A stretch of 64,000 nt of DNA from Phymatolithon calcareum (Eukaryota; Rhodophyta; Florideophyceae; Hapalidiales), in contig OZ345384.1 of assembly GCA_977006965.1 (NCBI GenBank), positions 744,001-808,000 of the forward strand. Direction: 5' to 3'. This document shows positions 1 through 9,053 of the stretch, in pieces. Position 1 is the stretch's first letter. Each line of letters begins with the position of its first letter. A program made the position numbers and the translations under genes. The notes below the pieces were generated by a model that was given only the letters and a program-made list of their open reading frames with translations, was not told the origin of the DNA and ran no database searches.

Positions 1-47
1 AGGCCCTCAATCTACTGTTGGTCGAGCCCTGCCGTCTGTCTCTGAAG

Positions 48-2759
48 ATGGCAGAAAGATTTGGCAGTCCCGGCGCAGGCGACGACGTTCCCGCCCCCGC
101 ACCACCCGCTAGCTCTGACTCAGGCAAGTCTAAATTGCTTCCGGACAATAATGGCATTGCCACTGCGCAGGAGCGAGCTCTGCAAGTTTTGAAGCAGTTG
201 AGTACCGACACAATATTTGCAGACGCCATGATTGTCGTTTCCGGTCAAGAGTTCCCGATCCATCGTAATATCGTGGCTTCTCTCTCGTCGTTCTTCTCCA
301 CTGCGCTTGGCGGTGCATTCTCGGAGTCGGCAAGCAGAAAGCTGATTCTCAAGGACACTTCACCGGAGGCATTCTCCGTCATCCGAGACTATGCGTACGG
401 CGTAGGTGTCGATGGAAAATTGGAAGACGGAGAACGTGCCTTGGAAGTGTGGGAGCTTGCGCATAGATACCAGATCGATTGTCTCTATGCAATAGCGGCC
501 AAGAAAGCGCTCGAAAATGTTGAAGAGAAGCATTATGTATGCATGGTGCAGCATGCTATACTGTACGGTACTCCAGATGAAGTAACTTGTGCTGCAAGTA
601 CGATGGCACGAAATATTGTCTCTGTTGCTGAGAACTGTCCTGAGTTCCATCTTCTTTCGTTTCATGACTTGAAACAGGTAATTTCGTCCAAAGATCTTGT
701 TGCTACTGATGTTCAAAAGTTCTCTGTGCTTCTATCGTGGGCGAAATCTAATCCCCAAGTCCCGGCTCAGGAGCTTGCCGACCTTTTCTCTCGCGTTCGA
801 TTCCAACTATTCAGCCAAGAGCAACTGTCAAGAACAATGCAAGAATCTGAGATTCTACCTAAATGTGTGCTTGTTGATGTTCTAAAAACAAGCATTCGCA
901 ATGGTGCACAAATGGACGGTCTCATTCAAACTTTTCGCGAAAGCCAAGCCCTGCAAAACTTTGGTCCGAGAACTGGGAAAGGTATAGAAGGAGTTGCTGA
1001 GTTTGTCATTTCATCGAGAAGAAGTGGATGCTTCAATGGCGAACCAAAATTCGCATTCTCATTTTGTCATTGGGCTATGTCAGCGTGTGTCTTATGGTAT
1101 GGTACACCAGATCGCAAGGGATGTGCTCTACAGTTAGAGTTTCAGCATCGACTTACATTTGAAGGCACTTCGCCGACTAGCTTAGCCGAGGATATTGCAA
1201 AATATCGGTTCGACGTGTACGTGAAGAACCTGACTTTGAACTGCGATCAAAATATGGAATTACTTGGATACATTGCCGCCGCCCGCGAAAGTATTTACAT
1301 GTGCATGGATTGGATCACTCCCAGTGGAAGAACCGTTCTGGAAACAGTGGAAAGACTGAATTTATCATCAATGAATTTTGCCATCGCAATCAAATGCCGA
1401 CGAACGAGTGATCGCTTCAGTTTCAGCGGCGTAGAGACATCTACTATATTTGGGTCAAGTGGCTCTCCCACATCCGGGCAAAGTGCCTCAACGGCTTCTA
1501 ATTCAAGCTTGCCCGCTAGTTTCGGGCAAATCACATCCACTGCCTTCGGCTCAAGCGCCCCTGTTGGGGTAGGTCAAAGCACATCTGCTTTCCGCTCTGC
1601 GGCTAGTTCTGGCCAGAGCACCTCCACTTCTTTCGATTCCAGGGCCCCTGCTGGCATCAGTCAAAGTACCCCTACTTTCGACTCTGGGGGACTCTTTGGC
1701 CAGAGCACCTCCACTTCTTTCAATTCCAGGGCTTTCGGCTCTGGGGTACTCTTTGGCCAGAGCACCTCCACTTCTTTCAATTCCAGGGCCCCTGCTGGCG
1801 TCAGTCAAAGTACCCCTACTTTCGGCTCTGGGGGACTCTTTGGCCAGAGCACCTCCACTTCTTTCAATTCCAGGGCTTTCGGCTCTGGGGTACTCTTTGG
1901 CCAGAGCACCTCCACTTCTTTCAATTCCAGGGCCCCTGCTGGCGTCAGTCAAAGTACCCCTACTTTCGGCTCTGGGGGACTCTTTGGCCAGAGCACCTCC
2001 ACTTCTTTCAATTCCAGGGCCCCTGCTGGCGTCAGTCAAAGTACCCCTACTTTCGGCTCTGGGGGACTCTTTGGCCAGAGCACCTCCACTTCTTTCAATT
2101 CCAGGGCTTTCGGCTCTGGGGTACTCTTTGGCCAGAGCACCTCCACTTCTTTCAATTCCAGGGCCCCTGCTGGCGTCAGTCAAAGTACCCCTACTTTCGG
2201 CTCTGGGGGACTCTTTGGCCAGAGCACCTCCACTTCTTTCAATTCCAGGGCTTTCGGCTCTGGGGTACTCTTTGGCCAGAGCACCTCCACTTCTTTCAAT
2301 TCCAGGGCCCCTGCTGGCGTCAGTCAAAGTACCCCTACTTTCGGCTCTGGGGGACTCTTTGGCCAGAGCACCTCCACTTCTTTCAATTCCAGGGCCCCTG
2401 CTGGCGTCAGTCAAAGTACCCCTACTTTCGGCTCTGGGGGACTCTTTGGCCAGAGCACCTCCACTTCTTTCAATTCCAGGGCCCCTGCTGGCGTCAGTCA
2501 AAGTACCCCTACTTTCGGCTCTGGGGGACTCTTTGGCCAGAGCACCTCCACTTCTTTCAATTCCAGGGCTTTCGGCTCTGGGGTACTCTTTGGCCAGAGC
2601 ACCTCCACTTCTTTCAATTCCAGGGCCCCTGCTGGCGTCAGTCAAAGTACCCCTACTTTCGGCTCTGGGGGACTCTTTGGCCAGAGCACCTCCACTTCTT
2701 TCAATTCCAGGGCCCCTGCTGGCGTCAGTCAAATTACCCCTCTTTTCGGCTCTCCTTAG
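48..2759 (+). CDS. BTB/BACK protein with FG-repeat tail
   Basis: Predicted protein of 903 residues. The frame is open to the window edge, but the first ATG is at 48. Residues about 54-120 form a BTB/POZ domain (DTIFADAMIVV, then FPIHRNIVASLSSFF), and about 150-255 look like a BACK helical region. BTB proteins usually dimerise and act as substrate adaptors for cullin-3 ubiquitin ligases. From about residue 462 the protein becomes Ser/Thr/Gly-rich with repeated GLFGQ and FGS motifs, like the FG repeats of nucleoporins. Fourteen near-identical cores (FGQSTSTSFNSRA) follow, so the tail is a translated minisatellite. A folded adaptor domain plus an FG tail suggests a nuclear-pore-associated role, but this is inference. 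The last codons (ITPLFGSP, stop) depart from the repeat, and a further repeat piece lies beyond an insertion at 2753-2920, so the present C-terminus is probably secondary. A kelch-like protein with a low-complexity tail is the alternative. Confidence 0.8.
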   Translation: MAERFGSPGAGDDVPAPAPPASSDSGKSKLLPDNNGIATAQERALQVLKQLSTDTIFADAMIVVSGQEFPIHRNIVASLSSFFSTALGGAFSESASRKLILKDTSPEAFSVIRDYAYGVGVDGKLEDGERALEVWELAHRYQIDCLYAIAAKKALENVEEKHYVCMVQHAILYGTPDEVTCAASTMARNIVSVAENCPEFHLLSFHDLKQVISSKDLVATDVQKFSVLLSWAKSNPQVPAQELADLFSRVRFQLFSQEQLSRTMQESEILPKCVLVDVLKTSIRNGAQMDGLIQTFRESQALQNFGPRTGKGIEGVAEFVISSRRSGCFNGEPKFAFSFCHWAMSACVLWYGTPDRKGCALQLEFQHRLTFEGTSPTSLAEDIAKYRFDVYVKNLTLNCDQNMELLGYIAAARESIYMCMDWITPSGRTVLETVERLNLSSMNFAIAIKCRRTSDRFSFSGVETSTIFGSSGSPTSGQSASTASNSSLPASFGQITSTAFGSSAPVGVGQSTSAFRSAASSGQSTSTSFDSRAPAGISQSTPTFDSGGLFGQSTSTSFNSRAFGSGVLFGQSTSTSFNSRAPAGVSQSTPTFGSGGLFGQSTSTSFNSRAFGSGVLFGQSTSTSFNSRAPAGVSQSTPTFGSGGLFGQSTSTSFNSRAPAGVSQSTPTFGSGGLFGQSTSTSFNSRAFGSGVLFGQSTSTSFNSRAPAGVSQSTPTFGSGGLFGQSTSTSFNSRAFGSGVLFGQSTSTSFNSRAPAGVSQSTPTFGSGGLFGQSTSTSFNSRAPAGVSQSTPTFGSGGLFGQSTSTSFNSRAPAGVSQSTPTFGSGGLFGQSTSTSFNSRAFGSGVLFGQSTSTSFNSRAPAGVSQSTPTFGSGGLFGQSTSTSFNSRAPAGVSQITPLFGSP
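1614..2757 (+). repeat. FG-coding minisatellite (57- and 87-bp units)
   Basis: Tandem array of 14 cores arranged as 57-bp units (19 codons) and 87-bp units (29 codons, with an extra APAGVSQSTPT segment). Units are almost identical at the DNA level, including silent positions, which points to recent expansion or gene conversion. All unit lengths are multiples of three, so copy-number change preserves the frame. Two other frames (one on each strand) are also stop-free here; I regard them as by-products. Confidence 0.95.
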
Positions 2760-2920
2760 TGTAGAGGCCGTCCACAGCGACCGGGCGGCTCCTTGAGCGT
2801 TCGAAGTGAAAGACCATGAATGCAAGATCAACAAACGCCTTCGACATCAGAAAGTGAAATCAAATGAAGCCTTCTAACCGTGATGGCCTCTTAGGGGAAT
2901 AAAGCCATCACCATCATCAT
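2753..2920 (+). mobile_element. Short insertion with (ATC)n tail in FG gene
   Basis: The repeat reads normally to TTCGGCTCT (2744-2752) and resumes at CAGAGCACCTCCAC (2921). About 168 bp of unrelated sequence replaces 15 bp of the expected unit. The intervening sequence ends in GGGGAATAAAGCCATCACCA and more CAT triplets, like the 3' end of a 5'-truncated non-LTR element or SINE. It introduces the TAG stop. No clear target duplication is seen, so the mechanism is inferred. Confidence 0.55.
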
Positions 2921-3067
2921 CAGAGCACCTCCACCTCTTTCGGCGCAAGCGCCCTCCCCGTCCACGCTTATCCCCACCGGAGCACCGAGACTGTCCGACG
3001 CACTTTACCCACGGGTCCGAACACCCGCCCCAGCAGTGAACAAAGCGCCGCGTTTAGGAAAAGTTGA
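2921..3067 (+). other. Stranded C-terminal coding remnant of FG gene
   Basis: Directly after the insertion the DNA again reads as the repeat (QSTSTSFGAS) and stays open for 48 codons to a TGA at 3065-3067. It ends in a Pro/Arg/Ser-rich stretch. This is best explained as the original last segment of the upstream gene, now cut off from it. It could be restored by splicing, but I see no convincing splice signals. Confidence 0.5.
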
Positions 3068-3149
3068 ATATGGATACTGCCTTGGAACAAAATCGGGCTG
3101 GTGGAGCGTGGTTCAGATGTTATATGAACCCTGGATGAACCAATTCGGT

Positions 3150-3619
3150 CATCAATCCGCGCCTACAATTGTTTCAGGTTGAGGTGGGCGAGTGTCAAAA
3201 CAAGCGGAAGACGGCATGGCGTCGAAGAAGTGCCGACTAGACAAAACAGTAAAATGCTGGGAGGAGGAAGTAGAAGGGCAGAGAATAACAATTTCCATAG
3301 ACAAGCTGAACTGGCAACCAGTAGTGCTCCATAGAAGAGAAAGAAGCACGAGAAACCTTGGCCACATGCTTCGGAACCGGTGCTGTGATCGAGCTCGTAG
3401 CGCTCCAACGAGCAGTGCGATTCACGAAAATGGACCAGGGGATTGAAGATGAATGCGAAAGATTCACTCGGGTCTTCACGGGAAGAGAAATCCGATATAA
3501 GGAGATCCTAGGACTCCTAGAAGAGTAGCGTGTGACTGCAGTCGAAGGCTGTGGGAAGTTGCCCTGTTTCTCATATTGAGATGTTGGGAGCTTTGAAATT
3601 AAAACATCACATATTCCGT
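3150..3619 (+). mobile_element. Decayed LINE family B copy, 3' part
   Basis: Translated pieces such as EEEVEGQRITISIDKLNWQPVVL and RRERSTRNLG match the C-terminal region of the intact B copy at 58888-60174. The piece ends at a recognisable B tail (GGGAGCTTTGAAATTAAAAC, 3584-3603). Frameshifts and stops are frequent, so the copy is old. Confidence 0.7.
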
Positions 3620-3915
3620 TGAGGTGGACAAGTTTTGCCAAGCGGAATAATGATCGAATGCGAACGTTACACCACCAGAGCTGCGACACAAGATTTTAGC
3701 TATACCATCCAGATGGGATTCCAGAAAGGAAAGAGTACAGAACTCGCCATCTTATGAGCGTTGGAACTACAGAAACGAGGACAGCGATGCATTTCCGTAT
3801 TGGATCTGAAGGCGGCGTACGACACGGTCCCAAGGCAGTACCTGCAGGAACGAGCTCGACTGCTTTTATCAAAGGACGTATCCGCGATAACCGACACCTT
3901 TTTGGTGGCTTCATT

Positions 3916-4313
3916 CATTCATTTTATGTATTTCCCTTGTGGGGCTAGCAACACTTTGAGGGCTTAAGCTTCTTCCATCTAATCTGCTTGCTGCGAGTTT
4001 CTTCTTTCTTTCTTTTACTGTGGGATTTCTCGAAGCTGATGGAACAACTCCGCATCCTTACGGCTCCAGTAGACCTTAACAGATACGAGTGGTACTTGAT
4101 GTCACAGCAGCTGTCCAAGCTGGACAAGGTGTAGACAATGGTCCAGCTCAACATCCATATCGCTACGCAGCCAATATTCATTCGCCGTACTTCAAAGGGC
4201 TGCGAGTTTGACTGCTGCTTGCATGTCGAGGTCCGGGACGTCGCCAAAAATTGACTCTGGGGTTGGTCGGACGCAGTGATGTAGCACTTGACGAACCAAG
4301 CGACTCTCGTCCA
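3916..4313 (-). mobile_element. 398-bp retro-insertion with 14-bp TSD
   Basis: The 14-bp sequence TTGGTGGCTTCATT occurs at 3902-3915 and 4314-4327, and the family A sequence is continuous when one copy plus 3916-4313 is removed. On the minus strand the insert ends in an A-rich tail (ACATAAAATGAATG) preceded by CCCTCAAAGTG, resembling the 3' ends of other retro-elements here. The minus strand is open for 100 codons at 3945-4247, with no recognised domain. It is either a SINE or a 5'-truncated LINE 3' end. Confidence 0.85.
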
Positions 4314-4845
4314 TTGGTGGCTTCATTGGTATCCACTGTTGGAGATCCCCAGAAAAAGTGAGTTTTAATCGACAGAGGAGTACCTCAAGAGTCTCCGTTG
4401 AGTCCGCGTTTGTATAATCTTTTCATGGACGAGTTCGCCCAAAGAATTAGTCGAGTCCTGAAGGAAGTCGCGGATGTGACAGGAATACTCTTTGCACACG
4501 ATGTGCTCCTAATGGCAAAGTCGCCAATTGGACTGCAAACACAATTAGACATAGCGACCAAATGGAGCAAGGACAGGCAAATGACTTAGAGGACGAACTC
4601 AGGTAAAAATGAGGTCCTACTATCAGCGGAAACAAGGACAATTACTTTAAAGCTGTCGAATAAAACGCTGACAAAAGTCAAAGAGGTCTCATACCTTGGA
4701 ATCTCACTGAGCAGCGAGGGGGTTACCGAAACAAGAATGCTTGAACGCATCCGAAACGCCAAGATCGCAGTGCATCAGCTGAGAGTCCTCGGTGTATCAA
4801 TGCGTGGGATTAATTCCGTTAAAGTGATCAATGCCTAGAGGGCAC

Positions 4846-5638
4846 CAAAGCATTGGAAAAAATAATTGCTATTGTAATTATTTAAATTATTGTTCCAATA
4901 ATTTATTCCTGAGTCGCGCATATTTATTGTATTTATTGAGATCTTCGTGGTTACGACAATTATTTTATTTATTTGAAAGCATTATTTACTCGAGAACGCT
5001 CGACTAAGTCTACGTTTCTGGGGGAGAATGACAGCATTTTGGCCCGACGATTATATTGTTTATTTGGGCCCGATGGTATTCTTGAACAGTAAAGTGACAT
5101 GTTTGTCATCGATAGCACATGACGTGTCGGCTGCGGACTCCTCATTTAGGATTATGAAAACCATGGCAATCTGGTTGCTACCGAGAAATTGAAGAGTGCT
5201 ATCTGTGCTGTGCGTTTGACTGTTGATGAACGCTCACTATCGCTAGCCGAGCGCGCATTGAAGCGTCGCAAAAGCGTTCTTTCCTATGATTCTGAGTACA
5301 TGGACTTGCGATTCATTGTACCGACGTCGAATATGTGCGAGAGGTTTTTCTCTATCGCTGGTTACGCGTTGGATGACAGAAGAAGAAGCGTTATTCCTGC
5401 AAATTTCGAGAAGCAGATGTTCCTTCATGCTAACTCGGATGTGTGGGGAATCGAAGACGTCAATGCTATCGTGACAGAAAGCAGCTAGATGGATCCAATA
5501 ATTGGGAATAACCAGTTATTTATTCCTCACTGAACTTAAATACAATAATTTATTCCTTCTGCGCTCAACAGTCTTGATATTTATTCTCGACACTGCGCGA
5601 GAAAAGAATAAAAATAAATAAATAATTCCAATGCTCTG
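4846..5638 (+). mobile_element. hAT element 1, non-autonomous, 8-bp TSD
   Basis: The target duplication GAGGGCAC is at 4838-4845 and 5639-5646. The ends are inverted repeats: CAAAGCATTGGAA on the left, and on the right the reverse complement of CAGAGCATTGGAA. An 8-bp duplication and CARAG-type termini are hAT hallmarks. At 793 bp it is an internal deletion derivative retaining only the transposase C-terminus. Confidence 0.9.
5189..5488 (+). pseudogene. hAT transposase C-terminal fragment
   Basis: About 100 residues ending in IVPTSNMCERFFSIAGY and FEKQMFLHANSDVW. This is the hAT dimerisation region, where a xxPTSxxxERxFS segment is conserved across the family. The catalytic core (DDE residues and insertion domain) is absent, so no active enzyme is encoded. 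It is related to but clearly distinct from the hAT remnant at 33943-34689 (IVERFFSKAGYTLNKHSK). Confidence 0.85.
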
Positions 5639-6372
5639 GAGGGCACTGATACAACCAAGATGAGAGAACGCCATGCACTTGACTGCATGGACGCCGAAAG
5701 TACAGAAAGCTATTGAAGAAGTTGAGAGGACCTTTTCCTCCCCAGTGTTCGGACAAATCGCGAAAAACCGATCTGCAAGACTTTGTCTCCTCTGCCGATC
5801 CATACAGCCGAGAAGAGGAGAATGGCGCTAGCACTTCGAATGCTTGAAAGAGCCAAGGCAAGAAAAGGGAGTCTTCTGGCAGTCCCTAGGGTTGCTAGAG
5901 ACGTGGAAGAACTGCAAGGGATATGTCGAGACGTGGCAGCAATGCTGCGCTACGAACAGTTCGAGAAAACGCGGGAATATCTCAAGAAAGAAATTTCAAT
6001 GAACTCCCTGAAAGCCTCGCTCCTCAAGGATGAAGGAGACTCTTTGGATTTCAGCAGAAAGAGAAAAATACCGTATGACATTCCCGGGTGCATTCCAGCG
6101 ATCCTACGTACGCCATCGCCGCCAATTTTGGCGGTGAAGTGGGCATTCGGGAAGTTTCCCCCATTGTGTATATCATTTCTCGAAAACCAAAAAATTAATC
6201 CATTAACACTCTGCTAGAAGAGAAATTTGGCGATAGTGTACCAAGCCTCAAGGATACCCTTCAGGATCACCTCTCAAGGTATCACACGACTGGGGAAGAG
6301 ACCAAGATGGCCGAAAAAGCTCTGGACCAGTTACTATTCTTTACCATAGTATTCTATGATGAAATGGAATAG

Positions 6373-6407
6373 AAAAAACGCTGCAGATAATATCTGCAGC
6401 GTTTTTT
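6373..6407. repeat. Perfect 16-bp-arm hairpin after RT stop codon
   Basis: AAAAAACGCTGCAGAT at 6373-6388 pairs perfectly with 6392-6407 across a 3-nt loop, immediately after the TAG at 6370-6372. The right arm ends in a T run. The young A copy has a different sequence here. It may be an RNA processing or stabilising hairpin, or a small insertion. Confidence 0.7.
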
Positions 6408-6477
6408 TCTCATATATGAGCTACTGGTGAAAAACGTCAAGTGGACGCCAAGCTTTCCCCACAGGGTTTTTTTCGCA

Positions 6478-7425
6478 GGAGAATGCGGGAAATATCGAAA
6501 CTCCAATATTACGAAGAACATGGACGACGTTCAGGGAATTAACGAATCAGCGTAAACAACGAAAACATGTGACTAATAGCGTAGCAGAGCTTTTCTTTTC
6601 AAATTGATGCTATATATGATACACAATATTGTATTTTGCAATTGCTTTTCCCAAATCTATATCGGTGCAGTGAGGGCTTGTTTCATTTTGTGATTACGTG
6701 CGTTACGGAACGAAACGGCTACTCGGGAAATTTGTCAAGCGAAACTTTCGCGTCGACAAAACAGGCCATCGAAAGTTTCGCTTTCTTGTTTTTGTCGAGG
6801 CGAAAGTTTGTAGACGAAGCGTTGCAATGCCATCGTTCTTAGCGAAACTTTGCTCTCTGATGTTGGAACTACCAAGTTTTGGCAAAAAAAGGGTACAAAG
6901 TGCTCCGCGTCCTGGCGAAAGTTGCAAGCGAAAGTCGAAAGTTTCGCAAAAAACGCGAAAGTTTTGATTTCTCAGAGCAAGTTTCGCATGGAAAATGAGA
7001 GGCATTTTCAGATTTTTTCACCTGGATCGCCAGATCTCATTGAGTACTACAAAGTTTCGCTAAATAATTGAGTGTTGCCCAAGTCTTGAGCAGAATATAG
7101 CCAATGAAAGTCAGGCGCTCGGCGAAAGTTTCGATTCTGGCAAATTCGTGACACGTGTTCTTGGCGAAACTTTCGCGAACTTTCGCTTGGCAAATCCGGA
7201 TCCGTAACTTTTCGTATCATACCATGGTTTTGTACATGAGTACGTTGTTCACGTCCCAGCAATAACATTCCATACGTATGGTCCAGCAGTTCACGCTCTC
7301 GGCGATAGATATTCATGATCCGCAAAATCTATCTGCTTATTGCGCAGGTCGATAAAAATTATCAGCTCCCTCAAAAAGTAGTAAATGCAAAATTACCTCA
7401 ATTTTCGATATTTCCCGCATCCCCC
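6478..7425. mobile_element. TIR element packed with GCGAAAGTTTCGC-like palindromes
   Basis: Inverted repeats ATGCGGGAAATATCGAAA at 6483-6500 and 7403-7420 are identical over 18 bp. They extend outward imperfectly as GGAGA and, inverted, GGGGG. The flanks rejoin as the 3' untranslated region of family A (TTTTTGCAGCTAGGG in the young copy), leaving at most a 2-3-bp duplication (CAG or AG). The interior (6739-7187) carries about 11 copies of the palindrome CGAAAGTTTCG or near variants. No transposase is visible. Short duplication and GG-rich ends would fit a PIF/Harbinger-like family, but the assignment is uncertain. Confidence 0.8.
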
Positions 7426-7570
7426 AGCTAGGGCCACGACACTCCAGAATGAACAGAAGAGAGTATTGTAAGCTACACTAGCAGTAGCAGCTGAAACGCA
7501 TCTCCATTACAGCCTCAAGAGTGTTGCTGAGGGCGTTAAATAATTTCTCTATTCAAAAGAACAAGAAATA

Positions 7571-8210
7571 AGAGAGCACTTTGCGTTGCAACTCCTGTAT
7601 GCAAAGCAGAACCTGAAGGACAGTACGAACTACGAGGGCAAGAATGAGGACTTGGCACAGACAAAGAGGGATATCCGAAACCGCGAAGAACACGAACTGT
7701 TAAACCTTCCAGCGAAGAGGGATGCGGACGGAAAGGTCACCCACAAGGAAGAGAATTTGCGGATCTAATCGGCATGGGGCGAGACGGAGAAGGTCAAGAA
7801 ACGCAACGTTGCCATGGATATGACGAGAATCAAAACCCTATAATCCAAATAAAGACAAGAAAAAACAGACTTTAGGCAGGCAAGTGGTTTTTCGGCCGCT
7901 TCCCCCCGCGAACCCCTCGACTTATGTCGACAACTACGACGAACTATGGACGATGCATCTGGAATCCCTTCAAAGGAACCTAACCCAACCATAGGTGGAG
8001 GACGCAGCAGAAGAGGAAGTGTAACAAGCGATGGACAACTTAATGATGCTGGAAATCGAGATGAAAGAGGACATGATGGTGTGATGATAGATGTGATGCG
8101 TTGCAGTCTTCCCCAGTAGGGTTACAACGTAATGCGAAGCTGCTCTGGTGTTGGCACGCGCCAGCGTTGAGTGCTTCTAAAATAAAAACATATAATTCCC
8201 CCCCCCCCCC
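7571..8210 (+). mobile_element. LINE family C, 5'-truncated, oligo(C) tail
   Basis: Coding remnant starting EHFALQLLYAKQNLKD and continuing NYEGKNEDLAQ, homologous to the C copy at 12926-14410. The 3' end reads GTTGAGTGCTTCTAAAATAA, then ACATATAATT, then 13 consecutive C at 8198-8210. The coding part has stops and frame changes. Confidence 0.75.
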
Positions 8211-9053
8211 ATAAACCATTATTATGTCTACAAAGAGACCTACAGCAAACTCTCGTGGAGAGAGTATCGTGCGCTAAAGGGATGACGACACTTAGCTTGT
8301 CATTCGTCTAGTGCCCAAATGTACATCTGTAGCTCGCCGAGCAAGCATTCCGTTTGCTATTCTGGCATAACTACACTGTGTCAGAAGAGCTTTCCTGGGC
8401 ACGCAATACCCATAACGTCCGGGTATCGCATTCGTAATAGGGATGGGCATCTCTCATATCTGGGTTGGAACGGTCAGGCACCCCTCATCAAGCCCCCATT
8501 TCCGCCCGACCGGGTCAACGTAGGGCCCTCTAATTTTTCCCAACGTAAGGGCCCTAATTGGCCCTTACAAGCCTACATGGACCCGTTCAGAGGAGAACAA
8601 CTTGGCTCGAGCTGTTGACGTGATACTGAGAGCTTCTGATTAAGCCAGCTGAAGTCTCAAGTCTAGTAAAGTTTTAGAACGCTAAGAACGGTGCCGACTT
8701 TCTTAATTTGGGACACATGATACCCTTCTCAATAAAATCCACTAATTAAGATTGTCCCTTACAAGGGGCTCCGAAAGCGAGGGGCACGATAAAACTAAAT
8801 TGAATGGAAGAGCCGTACTTGGCCTGTCTCCAACGAGGCTGCCGTCGCCAATAGCTCATGTCAGCATATTCTCATATCGTACTGTCAACAGTAATACTTT
8901 GCCCATACTCGTTTCCCAGTTCATCGGTACCAAAGAAGTTTGGGCAGCGTTCGTGGAGATAAAGCCTGTCTAAAGCGTCAGCAACGACATGTGCAGTATT
9001 TGCTATCTCACCCACTTGCGAAACTAGTTTGTCTATAGCAGTACCTTCCACAG
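8211..9053. other. Unassigned target sequence upstream of LINE A
   Basis: No gene is supported. It contains GGGCCCT-type repeats around 8520-8570. Its right end, together with 10866-11160, is the pre-insertion locus of the LINE A copy. On the minus strand about 55 codons are open near 8890-9040, ending ITVDSTI, without recognised homology. Confidence 0.4.

Larger units (their letters stand above)
3690..7560 (+). mobile_element. Decayed LINE family A copy with three nested insertions
   Basis: Homologue of the young A copy at 9054-10852. The readable parts are IQMGFQKGKSTELAIL and AYDTVPRQYL (about 3705-3850), the GVPQ/LYNLFMDEFAQRIS region (4370-4460), the palm and thumb region to 4837, and the C-terminal region to the stop at 6370-6372. 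The 3' untranslated part resumes after an insertion at 7426 and ends near 7560 (GTTGCTGAGGGCGTTAAATA). Three unrelated elements interrupt it at 3916-4313, 4846-5638 and about 6478-7425. Without them the copy would be about 1.7 kb. It has many stops and frameshifts. Confidence 0.85.

Noticed and set aside
1551-2834. 427-codon minus-strand frame opposite the FG repeat
   Set aside because: It is entirely generated by the repeat units being stop-free on both strands; it has no independent domain, and the plus frame continues a clear BTB/BACK protein.
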